64,000 nucleotides of DNA from Bdellovibrio bacteriovorus (GTDB taxonomy: Bacteria; Bdellovibrionota; Bdellovibrionia; Bdellovibrionales; Bdellovibrionaceae): NCBI RefSeq assembly GCF_002208115.1, contig NZ_CP020946.1, positions 1,240,001 to 1,304,000 of the forward strand, read 5' to 3'. Positions 1-9,278 of the stretch are shown in pieces; positions within the stretch are counted from its first letter, which is position 1, and every line of letters starts with the position of its first letter. The position numbers and the translations under genes are program-made. The notes beneath the pieces were generated by a model that had not been told where the DNA came from, did no database searches, and saw only the letters and a list, made by a program, of their open reading frames with translations.

Positions 1-338
1 CCTTGGATGCTTCCTATCTGATCAATCAGGCGGAAGGGCGCAACTATCGTTATAAACGGTCGGCCCTGGGCCTGACTTATGCCTTCCCGGCGTGGTGGAA
101 GTTCAATGGCAGTCTGCGTGGCGAATACTCCAGCCAGAACTATGACGAAGCCACCAGCCCGAGGATTGATACCAATCCCATTGTGACGGCGGCCTTCAAT
201 AAGGATCTCAAGCGCAATGTGAATATGCTCTTAAGCCTGCAATACAACGTGGGGGACTCGGATGAGGATTCTTACGACTATAACAAGTTTGTAGTGACAA
301 GCTTGTTCACCTTCACCCACAGCATCCTGGGTAAGTAG
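1..338 (+). CDS. Outer-membrane beta-barrel protein, C-terminal part
   Basis: The reading frame is open from the left edge, so only the last ~111 residues are seen and the true start lies outside the window. The visible part alternates polar and aromatic/hydrophobic residues in short strands separated by Asp/Asn/Ser-rich turns, for example LSLQYN and FVVTSLFTFTH. This is the pattern of the last strands of a transmembrane beta-barrel. A strong hairpin terminator follows immediately. The family cannot be named from this fragment; the barrel assignment is inferred from strand pattern only. Confidence 0.6.
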   Translation, partial: LDASYLINQAEGRNYRYKRSALGLTYAFPAWWKFNGSLRGEYSSQNYDEATSPRIDTNPIVTAAFNKDLKRNVNMLLSLQYNVGDSDEDSYDYNKFVVTSLFTFTHSILGK

Positions 339-343
339 GATTG

Positions 344-373
344 AAAAAGCCACCTTGCGGGTGGCTTTTTTTA
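344..373. terminator. Bidirectional rho-independent terminator
   Basis: An A-run, a GCCACC/GGTGGC stem with a short loop, and a run of seven T form a classic intrinsic terminator. It sits between the convergent barrel gene and adenylate cyclase. The A-rich 5' side lets it work in both directions, and it overlaps the last codon of the cyclase gene. Confidence 0.85.
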
Positions 374-3016
374 TTTCGTTTTCATGACGTAAACCCCATC
401 CCAGTCCGGCGGTGGGGGAGAGTCCAGATACTCCTGGCAGCGTTCGATATAAAGCTGACTGACGGGTTCTTCCGCACCCCAATTGTTTTGGGCTTTTTCA
501 AAAACCTCTTTGGCTTCGGCAAAGCGTTTTTGATGGTACAGGTCGTATCCCATCTGGAAGGACGCCATCAGCTCTGCGGTTTTGTCTTTGGCGGCACCTT
601 CACACACCAGTTCAAAGATGCGCACGGGCTCAAGCTTTCCTTTGACGCGCACGCGGTCGATTTCACGGGCGGTGAAGGCCTCTTTAACGTCATTGTAGGT
701 GAATTCACTGATCACAATGCGCGTGCCGTATTCTTTGTTGATTCCCTCAAGGCGCGAAGCCAGGTTCACGGAATCCCCCATGACAGTGTAGTTCTGAACG
801 ATGTTGGAACCCATGTTCCCCACGCTCATTTCCCCGGTGTTGATGCCAATCCCGATATCGATATGGGGCAGACCCTTGTCCGAGAATTCTTTTTGCAGCT
901 CTTTGAGTTTTACCAGACTTTCCAGGGCGCAACGGCAGGCATGGGCCGCGTGATGCGGGTCTTTCACCGGGGCTCCGAAGAAGGCCATGATCGCATCACC
1001 CATGTATTTGTCCAGAGTGCCGCTGTTTTTAAAGACGATGTCTGTCATCGGTGTCAGATAAAGATTCAGAACACGGGACAGCTCTTCGGGCGGCAATTTT
1101 TCCGAAATGGTCGTAAAGCCCCGCACGTCCGAGAAGAACGCGGTCATGCGCTCTCGGCGCCCCCCCAGTTTCAGGTTGGCGGCATCTTTTAAAAGCTCAT
1201 CCACGACGGCCGGGGACACGTATTTTGAGAAAGTGGATTTAAGCTCCTTCTTCTTTTTTTCCTCGGTGAAGTACTTAAAGACCTGAATCGCACCAAAGCC
1301 CGCAAAAGCACAGGCATAGATCAGGAAGGAGTGAACCAGCAGGTTGTTCTTGATAAAGAGCCATAGATCCAATGCCCCCAGGGCAAGGATGAAGATGACA
1401 AAACCAAGAAGGGATGACAGTGATCCCAGCAGGGCCCAAGCAACTGCCAGCGCAGTTCCGCCGACAAACAACACCACCGGAAGCCACTGGGCTTCCTGGT
1501 TCCACTGTTTCAGGAAGTGTTTGTCAAAAAGATTCGCCAGCATGGTCAGATGAAGCTCTGGCCCTGGATAGTTGGCTTCCAGCGGCGTGTTGCGCAGATC
1601 ATACAGGCCCACCGCCGTGGCACCCACGATCAAGCTGCGGTCCTTGAAGAATTCTTTTTTGTCGTATTCTTTGGTTTCAATCACCAGCTGTTTGGATTCC
1701 TGATTCATCACGCTGGTGGTGACCTTCACGGTCGGTTCGTCGTTGAACAGCTCTTTGGCAGAAACATAGGGCAGTGACATCTGACGGCCATAATAGTTGA
1801 TCAGCAACTGGCCGGAACCGTCCACCGGGTAACTTGCGATTTTGATCTCTGGTTCTTTGGAGGTGTCATAGATGTTAAACTGCTCCAGACTTTTTTCGCC
1901 GTCTTTGGCGGTGGCCATTTTCAGTTCGGCGCGATAGGGACCGGACAGAAGGAAGCTTTGCAGGGCCATGGACGGAATGAAGCTGGTGCCCAGTTTATGA
2001 CCTGAGCGGAAGAACAGGGGATAACGGCGGACATAACCGTCGGCATCCAGCTGGGCGATAAAGCTTGAGGTGTAGTTCGCAGGTGTTTGCAGCTCCAGCG
2101 TGTTCGGGGTCCATTCACCATATTGGGGAATGGGATGGGTTTTATAAGCTTTGCGAATGCGCGAACGCAGGTCCTCGAATTTCAGATTTTTCAGGTCAGG
2201 CGCTTCGGCCACCACATCGTGATACAGGGTTTCAACCTGAGCGATGTTTTCAGGGGACAGGAAAATATCGTGTTTGGTCAGCCATGTTTTGCAGTATTCG
2301 AACAAAGCCAAAGATTGACGGGCCTTCAGATTGTTTTTCTGGAAGGTGGAAAGTTCTTCGGGGGATTTTTTTCCCAGGCTTTTTAGCAGGTCATTTTGCT
2401 CGCGTTCCTGAATGGTTTGAAACAGGGTGGTGAACAGCGGGGCCCAGTTCAGGTCATCAATCGCATGGGTTTCTTCATCGATGGCGAAGCTGGGGTTGAT
2501 TTTAACCAGTTGGTCTCCGCCGGTGGCCAGGAACGCCTCGGCCACACACAGATCCTGGTGCGGCTGGAAATCGATCAGGTTTTCGCTGAAAGTCCCCAGA
2601 ACGATACGGTCCGGGTTGTCGGCGATGACTTTGGCAAAGGCCGTGTCGGCTTGAGGGTTGGATGTTTCAGGTTCGGCAAAGATCACGTCGAAGCTGACGG
2701 ACTTGGCGCCAAGCTTTAATAAATTGTCGGTCATCTCTGCGACCATTTCACGGCTCCACGGGAAGCGGCCGATCTCGCGCACAGAGGCATCATCAATGGC
2801 GATCAGTGCCACCGGAGCCTGACTTTGAGAAGGCGGGCGGAGCTTGTATTTGATGTCGTTAAAGCGCAGGTCCAGAACCTCAATGCCCTCTAAGAAAGGA
2901 CTGTAGGGGCGCTGGATCGCAGGGGTGTCCACGTATTTGAAATAGTGGAAACCGAACCACATAAAGAGGGCCGAAACGGTGATGCCTATCAGGATGCTGA
3001 TCTTTTCTGTTTTCAT
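371..3016 (-). CDS. CHASE2-domain adenylate/guanylate cyclase
   Basis: This is a predicted membrane-bound class III nucleotide cyclase of 881 residues. It has one N-terminal membrane segment (about 7-27), a large extracytoplasmic CHASE2 sensor (about 35-500), three closely spaced membrane segments (about 511-585) and a cytoplasmic cyclase domain (about 620-790). Metal-binding Asp residues are in FSDVRGFT (628-635) and GDAIMAFFG (673-681). A Lys just before the second motif (KYMGD) and the Asp in VMGDSVNLASR fit the adenine-specifying pair, so cAMP is the likelier product. A short TPR-like tail follows. The signal sensed is unknown. The gene stands 21 bases downstream of the large lipoprotein gene on the same strand, so the two may be cotranscribed. 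Confidence 0.92.
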   Translation of the reverse strand: MKTEKISILIGITVSALFMWFGFHYFKYVDTPAIQRPYSPFLEGIEVLDLRFNDIKYKLRPPSQSQAPVALIAIDDASVREIGRFPWSREMVAEMTDNLLKLGAKSVSFDVIFAEPETSNPQADTAFAKVIADNPDRIVLGTFSENLIDFQPHQDLCVAEAFLATGGDQLVKINPSFAIDEETHAIDDLNWAPLFTTLFQTIQEREQNDLLKSLGKKSPEELSTFQKNNLKARQSLALFEYCKTWLTKHDIFLSPENIAQVETLYHDVVAEAPDLKNLKFEDLRSRIRKAYKTHPIPQYGEWTPNTLELQTPANYTSSFIAQLDADGYVRRYPLFFRSGHKLGTSFIPSMALQSFLLSGPYRAELKMATAKDGEKSLEQFNIYDTSKEPEIKIASYPVDGSGQLLINYYGRQMSLPYVSAKELFNDEPTVKVTTSVMNQESKQLVIETKEYDKKEFFKDRSLIVGATAVGLYDLRNTPLEANYPGPELHLTMLANLFDKHFLKQWNQEAQWLPVVLFVGGTALAVAWALLGSLSSLLGFVIFILALGALDLWLFIKNNLLVHSFLIYACAFAGFGAIQVFKYFTEEKKKKELKSTFSKYVSPAVVDELLKDAANLKLGGRRERMTAFFSDVRGFTTISEKLPPEELSRVLNLYLTPMTDIVFKNSGTLDKYMGDAIMAFFGAPVKDPHHAAHACRCALESLVKLKELQKEFSDKGLPHIDIGIGINTGEMSVGNMGSNIVQNYTVMGDSVNLASRLEGINKEYGTRIVISEFTYNDVKEAFTAREIDRVRVKGKLEPVRIFELVCEGAAKDKTAELMASFQMGYDLYHQKRFAEAKEVFEKAQNNWGAEEPVSQLYIERCQEYLDSPPPPDWDGVYVMKTK

Positions 3017-3037
3017 GCTGTGTGTACTTCTGCTGCC

Positions 3038-5869
3038 TTATTGCCCGGTTAAATTAACTAAATGCACAGTCCCTTTGCTGTCGGTGACGGACACCTGGAT
3101 GGTGCCCACTCCGCTGGCTGTCACCTGAATTGCGTGGGGAGGATAGCCGACCACTGAAACCGATCCCGGTCCGGTGAGAACCTGCGCGGTGTACGGGGGC
3201 ACACCACCCACGATCGAGAAGGTCGCAAAGCCCCCCACCAGGATCGTTGGATCCGGTACCGTCACGGACAAAGGAAGGACATACGGGCTGAGTGCCAGCT
3301 TGCTGATCAAGTCCGTAGAGTACCCTTGAGTCCGCTCGGTGTGTTCAGAGTTGTAGCTGATATAGCCAGCATAAGCATTGATCGCTTTGACATAGATCGT
3401 GCGACTGACTTCGCCAGATGAAATAGTATAGTTGTTGGAATTGTAGCTGCAGTCGCTGCCATCAAAGAACTCGGCCAGTGGTCCTGGGGTGTTGCCCTGA
3501 TAAACAGTTGAAGGCATAAAGCTCAGCCTTTGCCCCGCAGGGATCGGAAGATCCTGGTCGGCGGCGTCTTTGGCCACGACTTCCAGTGCCTGGCAGGAGC
3601 CAACGGCCGGAGTTTCGGAAGACCCGCTGGGCCAGCGCAAGGACAAGTGATGCACCAGCGGCGCATTGTTGAACACGATTTGTGCGGAAGCACTGAAGCC
3701 ATCAGCTTTCAAAATCAGATTGGTCGGAAGATCAGCCCCCACTTCGATCGCAAATTCCGCGATGGACGTGGCACTGAAGTTCAGAGAGCCAATCGCACTG
3801 CGGCTGATGCAGTTGTTGATCAAGCGTGTTCCCGTTGGTGGAGTGGCGGATGTTGTTCCGTCAAGTTTGTACCAGGAAAGACTGGCTGAACCGGAAGACA
3901 CTACGGAAATCCCCGAGTTCGTCAGGCGAAGTTTCATCGGGAAGCAGCCGTTTCTATAAATCTTCAGTTCGGCCGGGTACCCCGCGTACATGTCAGAATT
4001 GTTCGTAGAAAGCTCCACCTGGAGGACCGTCGTTGGGGCATCGATCACGGTCATTGGCAAAGCCGCCGGGGGTGTGAGTCCGCCGGAGTTGCTGTCGATC
4101 GTGATTTGATAGGAGCTCGGACTGGCGGACTTCACATAAACGGGCAGGGATGTGGTGCCCGCAGGCAGTGTGACATTCAGGTTTGTGGAGGCCGTGGTGC
4201 TGCAAGTGGCATCGGCATAAAGAACGGCTTCCCCGCCGGCACTAAGTGATACGGACACGCCGTTCAAGTTCATCACAGGTCCTGAGGTGTTGGACAAGTT
4301 CACCTCTATACGGCGGCACTCATTGACCAAAGGATAAGAGGCGTAGCCATAGGGGCTTGATGACATTGTCAGATTCAGGGCGGCGGCTGGCTGTCCGGCG
4401 AAGGTCCAACTGCTAAACGAGATCTGTGATCCGAAGGGAATGTTGTTCTTGCTCAGGCACAGCATGTAGCTGCTGTTTTGATCGGGAGTAAAACCAATGT
4501 TGCCCAGAGTGAACTGCACAGAGTCGCCGGGGCCTTCCGGAAGAATGTTGGTTCTTAGCAGAATCCACCCATGGCGCTGCAAATCTTCGGGTTCGCAGCG
4601 ATTGTCGTAACCCATCGGGGCCATGGAGCCCGTAGTGGCTTTGTAGATCTGATAGCTAGTCACGGAATCCTTGATGCCGGGAAGCAGAGGCACTTCCAGG
4701 AAGCTGCCATTGGCATTGCCGCCATACTTATAGCTATTGCGGTAGGATGTGATGCCATCGATGGATTTTATGCGAGGGGCTGCAATGCCTCCGCGCAGGC
4801 CTGAAAGTCCTTCAATTGATTCCCACAATTCGTTGCCAAGGTTCGAGTTATCAAGAACCAGATAGCGTTTGAATTCCTCTGCCAAAGGCAGGGTAGAGCA
4901 GGCGCTGATATCCAGGCCGCCCATGATGGAGGCAAAGTTTGCTGACACCTGTGGGGTGGTGCCCGTGAAGAAGGCCTTGATTGGAATGACATTCAATGTG
5001 GAATGTCCCAGATACTTGTTGCCGAAGTAGAGATCCCCGCTGTTTTTCGCGGTTTTGGCGGGAGCACAGACTTTTTTATCATCCAGAAGCGTGGCTTGGG
5101 ATGCAAAGAATCCCAGGAACTTGTTGTCTGCACCACGATCCTGCCAGTAGTTCGAATTGCCTTCCCATCTTTTTTCCGAGTGGGCGGGAAGTCGGATACG
5201 CATCAGGTGTTTTGACAAAGGCAAAGACTCCAGTGTCCACTGCTGACCAAGCAGGCTGCCATCAGGCAGGACATAATCAACAGGCACATTTTTGAAAACG
5301 GTGGCCTCAAACCAGCCGCCCAGAATCTGTTGACGATCCACCACGATGCCAGGTTTTCCTGCCGGGCGATAGACCATCTTCAGCTCGCCGCTGGGGCCTT
5401 GATTGACACCGGTCAGATAGCGGCCGTACACGCGACCTTCTTCTTCAGGCAGCGCACCACTGAGGTTGTCCAGGGGAACATCGGCGGTGTCCGTGCCGCC
5501 AAGCAGGTTTTTAGTCACATCGCCATAGTAGATCATTGCATTGTCGTCGTTGCTGCCGCTGCCGTAAGCCGCCAGCACTTGAATCAGGCGGTTGTCACCG
5601 GAAGGAATCTCTAGGGTGATTTCCGAAGGCACTGTCTGGCTGTCGTGGGAATCCAGAATCAGCACCACGGGGGTCGTCATGTCTGCTGCCGTGACCTGCA
5701 CAGCAATGTGCTTCAGTTGTGAAACAGATTGCGCCCCGGCTTTCCCGGAAACTGTTTTGGGAAGTCGGAGAGAAACTTTACTGTCATCCACCGCCATTCG
5801 ATCACAGGCACTCAGTAAGAAGGCCATTGAAAGGATCGAAGTGACGTGCTGAATATTTAATTTTTTCAT
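3038..5869 (-). CDS. Large secreted lipoprotein with Ig-like/beta-sandwich repeats
   Basis: The start is placed at the ATG ending at 5869 because it is preceded by GGAG at good spacing and is followed at once by a signal peptide with a lipobox (AFLLSAC, Cys about residue 22). An upstream in-frame ATG would bury the signal peptide. The mature part, about 920 residues, is rich in Ser, Thr, Gly, Pro and Asn. It shows strand-turn patterns typical of extracellular beta-sandwich modules, ending in a segment like bacterial Ig-like folds (LSVTVPDPTILVGGFATFSI, then ...VSVTDSKGTV). No catalytic motif is seen. It is probably a surface or adhesion-type lipoprotein; the function is unknown. Confidence 0.8.
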   Translation of the reverse strand: MKKLNIQHVTSILSMAFLLSACDRMAVDDSKVSLRLPKTVSGKAGAQSVSQLKHIAVQVTAADMTTPVVLILDSHDSQTVPSEITLEIPSGDNRLIQVLAAYGSGSNDDNAMIYYGDVTKNLLGGTDTADVPLDNLSGALPEEEGRVYGRYLTGVNQGPSGELKMVYRPAGKPGIVVDRQQILGGWFEATVFKNVPVDYVLPDGSLLGQQWTLESLPLSKHLMRIRLPAHSEKRWEGNSNYWQDRGADNKFLGFFASQATLLDDKKVCAPAKTAKNSGDLYFGNKYLGHSTLNVIPIKAFFTGTTPQVSANFASIMGGLDISACSTLPLAEEFKRYLVLDNSNLGNELWESIEGLSGLRGGIAAPRIKSIDGITSYRNSYKYGGNANGSFLEVPLLPGIKDSVTSYQIYKATTGSMAPMGYDNRCEPEDLQRHGWILLRTNILPEGPGDSVQFTLGNIGFTPDQNSSYMLCLSKNNIPFGSQISFSSWTFAGQPAAALNLTMSSSPYGYASYPLVNECRRIEVNLSNTSGPVMNLNGVSVSLSAGGEAVLYADATCSTTASTNLNVTLPAGTTSLPVYVKSASPSSYQITIDSNSGGLTPPAALPMTVIDAPTTVLQVELSTNNSDMYAGYPAELKIYRNGCFPMKLRLTNSGISVVSSGSASLSWYKLDGTTSATPPTGTRLINNCISRSAIGSLNFSATSIAEFAIEVGADLPTNLILKADGFSASAQIVFNNAPLVHHLSLRWPSGSSETPAVGSCQALEVVAKDAADQDLPIPAGQRLSFMPSTVYQGNTPGPLAEFFDGSDCSYNSNNYTISSGEVSRTIYVKAINAYAGYISYNSEHTERTQGYSTDLISKLALSPYVLPLSVTVPDPTILVGGFATFSIVGGVPPYTAQVLTGPGSVSVVGYPPHAIQVTASGVGTIQVSVTDSKGTVHLVNLTGQ

Positions 5870-6009
5870 GAACTTAGACTCCACGGCGTGTAGGGTTTTA
5901 TCGGCTTTTTCACAGGGAATCTGAAGAAATCTCGGGCTCAATTAAGTTTCAAGATGTCTCAGAATGAAGCACAGTTGCCACTTTGGTCCGGGAGTAGTAA
6001 GTTCTTGTA

Positions 6010-6423
6010 ATGTCTGAAGAGAAAAAGCCCTACGAATTGCTGGGTGGCGAACAAGTCCTGCGCCAACTTTGCAAAAGATTCTATGAAATCATGGACACCG
6101 TTCCGGAAGCCAAAGGCATCCGCGACATGCACCCGGGAAACCTGCAAGGATCCGAGGAAAAACTGTTTATGTTTTTGTCCGGGTGGCTGGGGGGACCGGG
6201 ATTGTTCGTTGAAAAGTACGGACACCCCAGACTGCGCATGCGCCATTTTCCATTCAAGATCGGAAAGTCCGAGCGCGATCAGTGGATGATGTGCATGGTG
6301 CAGGCTTTTGATGAGGTGAATATCGCCGAGCCGTTGCGCAGTGAACTTTTGCATTCACTGCTGCGTCTGGCGGATCACATGAGAAATGTCGAAGAACCAG
6401 AGTTTTCGGAAGGCGCGGATTAA
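6010..6423 (+). CDS. glbO: Truncated haemoglobin, group II (GlbO/TrHbO type)
   Basis: The 137-residue protein has the compact 2-on-2 globin layout. The pieces are an N-terminal YELLGGEQVLRQLCKRFYEIM helix (with the B10-type Tyr), FLSGWLGGPGLFVEKYGHPRLRMRHFPFKIG carrying the proximal His, and DQWMMCM with the G8 Trp typical of group II. Such proteins bind O2 or NO and often act in NO or peroxide defence, which would fit the NO-respiration genes elsewhere in the window. No Shine-Dalgarno is seen before the ATG. A possible TTGCCA/TAAGTT promoter 17 bases apart (5975-6003) would place the transcript start at or next to the ATG, so translation could be leaderless. Its stop overlaps the stop of the convergent esterase gene. 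Confidence 0.9.
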   Translation: MSEEKKPYELLGGEQVLRQLCKRFYEIMDTVPEAKGIRDMHPGNLQGSEEKLFMFLSGWLGGPGLFVEKYGHPRLRMRHFPFKIGKSERDQWMMCMVQAFDEVNIAEPLRSELLHSLLRLADHMRNVEEPEFSEGAD

Positions 6424-7403
6424 AGTCCGCGCACGCGTTCAATCATCTTCATCAACGCGGACATCTGGGCGCCGGATTTGCTGACGTAATCAGGACCGGT
6501 GAAACCAAACCAGTCCCAGCACGCATAAGGATTACCGCGATTGTCGCGGGCTGACTGCGGATAAAGCACAACGATGTTATTGGTTTCAGCCCAGTCGTTG
6601 TAGCCAGCCAAAGTCGCAAACTTGTCTTGAATAAAATCCGGATTCATCTGGCAGCCATGCAAGGCCACGTGCAGTTTGCAGCGGGCGCCTTGTTCACAAG
6701 CCTCGGGAACATAGATCCATCCATCGCGATATAACGGAGTTTTGCTGTCGCCAAAATCAGTCTGCGTGAACTTGTGCAGGTTTTCCGCCACTGCAATTCC
6801 CCGTGCTTTCAAATCGGTATACATCTGCGCAAGAATGTCGCCGGCCGTATCAAAATTGCATTTCAAAAGCCATGGCAATGCCGCCATCGTACAGGGCCCT
6901 CCACTGGCCAGAGTCGGGAAGCCGTGAGCAGCTTCTGGAGTCGTCACACGGTGAATTTGATTTTTTGGAACGAAGCTTTCATAAAACTCAATCAGCTTGT
7001 CACTGTTACCCAGCTTCACCACGGAATCTTTGGGGCTTGCGAAAATATAGATGCGGTGGTCTTTGAGGTTTTCGAGGGAATCAATGTCACCTTGGCCTGA
7101 CAAGTCGCGGGCTTTTTCAATCATCAGGCGGCTGTCGATTTTTTCGGGGCTTCCCATGCACTGGGACTGGGCTTTCTTGGAATCTCCTTCAGAGCACCAG
7201 TAGACACCCCCGGCAACGGCACCCGCTCCGGAAAAGACCGACGAGAAGGCCACATCCATTTGCACCGCCATAAAGCCGCCGGAGGATACTCCGGAGATGG
7301 TGATGCTGTGGGGATCAATGTTGTAAGCTTTTAAGTTCTCGGTGGCGGGATCAGAAGACTGAATGCAAAAGGGCACAAGCATTGCGCATAATGTTTCAAA
7401 CAT
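6420..7403 (-). CDS. PHB depolymerase-family esterase
   Basis: The 327-residue alpha/beta-hydrolase carries the nucleophile motif GVSSG (Ser about residue 40) followed by GFMAVQM, as in extracellular polyhydroxybutyrate depolymerase/feruloyl-esterase-like enzymes. A late block, LHVALHGCQMN, is also characteristic of that family. Catalytic Asp and His are expected near SPKDSVV and the AAHGFPT segment. The start is supported by an excellent AGGAGG five bases from the ATG. The N-terminus is hydrophobic but lacks positive charges, so export is uncertain. Substrate is not determinable: prey PHB, short-chain esters or lipids are all possible. The gene converges on the haemoglobin gene with a three-base stop overlap. 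Confidence 0.82.
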   Translation of the reverse strand: MFETLCAMLVPFCIQSSDPATENLKAYNIDPHSITISGVSSGGFMAVQMDVAFSSVFSGAGAVAGGVYWCSEGDSKKAQSQCMGSPEKIDSRLMIEKARDLSGQGDIDSLENLKDHRIYIFASPKDSVVKLGNSDKLIEFYESFVPKNQIHRVTTPEAAHGFPTLASGGPCTMAALPWLLKCNFDTAGDILAQMYTDLKARGIAVAENLHKFTQTDFGDSKTPLYRDGWIYVPEACEQGARCKLHVALHGCQMNPDFIQDKFATLAGYNDWAETNNIVVLYPQSARDNRGNPYACWDWFGFTGPDYVSKSGAQMSALMKMIERVRGL

Positions 7404-7461
7404 GGTGACCTCCTGATAAAGAAATCACCCCGAATGAATCACGAAATTTGCTGGACTGTCG

Positions 7462-7497
7462 AGAAGAAAAAGCCCCGTTCTGTCAGAAAGGGGCTTT
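7462..7497 (-). terminator. Intrinsic terminator of the purine operon
   Basis: An eight-pair stem AAAGCCCC/GGGGCTTT with a 13-base loop is followed, reading on the minus strand, by a T-rich tail. It lies 20 bases past the stop of the adenine deaminase gene and ends the xdhABC-ade transcript. Confidence 0.8.
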
Positions 7498-7517
7498 AGA
7501 GTAATTGCTTCAAGGAC

Positions 7518-9278
7518 CTAAGCCTCTACTTGTAAGGGTATGAAGCTGAAATTTGTGACGTTCACCAAGCCACGATCGGTGAGCTTCAAGGTTGGAATCA
7601 CCGGCAAAGCCAGGAAAGCCATTTGGATAAACGGTTCATCTAAATGGACTCCCAAGGATCGGAAGGCGGTTTTAAGGTCTGCGATGCCGTCTTTGATTTC
7701 TTCCGCGCTCTGAAGGCTCAAAAGACCCGCGATTGGCAGTTCCACCAAAGCTTTGATTTCACCCTGATCAGCCACAGCAAAGCCGCCGCCAGATTTGATT
7801 AATGTGTTCACGGCCAAAATCATGTCCGCCGGGTTGGTCCCGATGACCATGATGTTGTGAGAATCATGCGCCACAGAGCTGGCTAGAGCGCCGCTTTTTA
7901 GCCCCATGCCTTTTACAAGGCCCAACGCCGGAGGCAAACCTTTGCCATAGCGTTCGATGTTGGCCATGTAAAGTACGTCACTTTCAGCAAACTTTTGGCC
8001 GTCAAAAGCCACGGTCAGATGTTGGGTGATGATTTCGTGAGGCACGATTTCAATCACGTTGTAAACACCCGGAAGCAGATTCACGGTCAGTTCTTTTTCT
8101 GTCAATGGCGCTCGCTTCATGGTGTTTTCAAGAGGCGGTTGCGAGGTCTGCAGTTTTTCCTGCAATGAATCCTGAAGTTTTAATTCAGAAACAAACTTCC
8201 CACCGATCATCACTTCCTGAATATCGACAGCTTTCAGATCCTTCAAGAAAACCAGATCGGCTTTCTTGCCCGGAGCCACCAGCCCCAGACGTTTCAAACC
8301 AAAGTGGCGGGCGGCGGAATAAGTCGCCAGACGGTACGCCACATGCACAGCCACGCCGTGTTTGTTGATCAGTTCTTTGATCAGATAGTTGATATGACCT
8401 TCGTGTGCAATTTCAAAAGGATTGCGATCATCGGTGCACAGCAAGCACTGCGGGGACGAAAACTCATTCACCAGCGGAGCCAGGGTGCGCAGGTTCTTGG
8501 CAACACTTCCTTCGCGAATGATCAGACCCATGCCTTTTTGCAGCTTTTCGCGGCCTTCTTCCAAAGTCACGGTTTCGTGGCAGTTTTGAATTCCCGCCAG
8601 CAGGTAAGCATTCAAGGCTTTGCCGCGCAAAAGGGGCGCATGGCCGTCCATGTTCAGATCATCAAAGGCCTCAATTTTTGCCAGGACTTCTTTGTCGGCG
8701 TGAATCACGCCGGGGAAGTTCATCATTTCAGCCAGACCCAAAACGGAAGGGTGATCCTTGAAGGACTTCATTTCTTCCAATGGGAAATCACTGCCGGTGG
8801 TTTCAAAACCAGGAAGGGCCGGAACACAGGAGGACATCTGCACAAAAAGATTCTGGTGCATCAGTTCAGAAGAACGCAAGAACCAGCTAAAACCCCGGCC
8901 ACCCAGAACGTTGGTGATTTCGTGCGGATCACAGATGGCCGTAGTGGTTCCCAGCGGCAACGTCGCTTTTTCAAATTCAAAAGGCGACATCATAGAAGAT
9001 TCAATGTGCAAATGACCGTCGATAAAGCCCGGGGTCACGAAGGCCCCTTGGGCGTTCCAAGTGCGACGAGCGGACTGGGTTTGATACTCCATCCCCACGC
9101 CGACGATGTGTTCACCACCGATGGCAATGCAGGTGGGATAGATGTCGCCCGTGATCACATCCAGCATCTGCACATTCGTGATCAGCAGATCCAAGGTGCC
9201 ATCGCCCCGTGCTTGGGACAGACGGGCTGGCAGCAGGTCGGAGGCGATCTTTTGGGTTTTCTTGTTGCTTAAACTCAT
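7518..9278 (-). CDS. ade: Adenine deaminase
   Basis: This amidohydrolase-superfamily enzyme (586 residues, the usual Ade length) deaminates adenine to hypoxanthine and ammonia. The metal-binding HxH is in GFIDGHLHIESSMM near residue 90, followed by GTTTAICDPHEITNVLG and the C-terminal signature HDSHNIMVIGTN, all typical of Ade rather than of adenosine deaminase. It is the last gene of a four-gene operon; its start overlaps the xdhC stop by four bases, indicating translational coupling. The pairing with xanthine dehydrogenase suggests complete routing of adenine to xanthine/urate, sensible for a bacterium that digests host nucleic acids. Confidence 0.93.
   Translation of the reverse strand: MSLSNKKTQKIASDLLPARLSQARGDGTLDLLITNVQMLDVITGDIYPTCIAIGGEHIVGVGMEYQTQSARRTWNAQGAFVTPGFIDGHLHIESSMMSPFEFEKATLPLGTTTAICDPHEITNVLGGRGFSWFLRSSELMHQNLFVQMSSCVPALPGFETTGSDFPLEEMKSFKDHPSVLGLAEMMNFPGVIHADKEVLAKIEAFDDLNMDGHAPLLRGKALNAYLLAGIQNCHETVTLEEGREKLQKGMGLIIREGSVAKNLRTLAPLVNEFSSPQCLLCTDDRNPFEIAHEGHINYLIKELINKHGVAVHVAYRLATYSAARHFGLKRLGLVAPGKKADLVFLKDLKAVDIQEVMIGGKFVSELKLQDSLQEKLQTSQPPLENTMKRAPLTEKELTVNLLPGVYNVIEIVPHEIITQHLTVAFDGQKFAESDVLYMANIERYGKGLPPALGLVKGMGLKSGALASSVAHDSHNIMVIGTNPADMILAVNTLIKSGGGFAVADQGEIKALVELPIAGLLSLQSAEEIKDGIADLKTAFRSLGVHLDEPFIQMAFLALPVIPTLKLTDRGLVNVTNFSFIPLQVEA

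Noticed and set aside
341-1192. 283-codon open frame opposite the cyclase domain
   Set aside because: It begins inside a terminator and lies antisense to conserved cyclase motifs.
8304-9272. 322-codon open frame opposite adenine deaminase
   Set aside because: Antisense shadow of a well-conserved enzyme.
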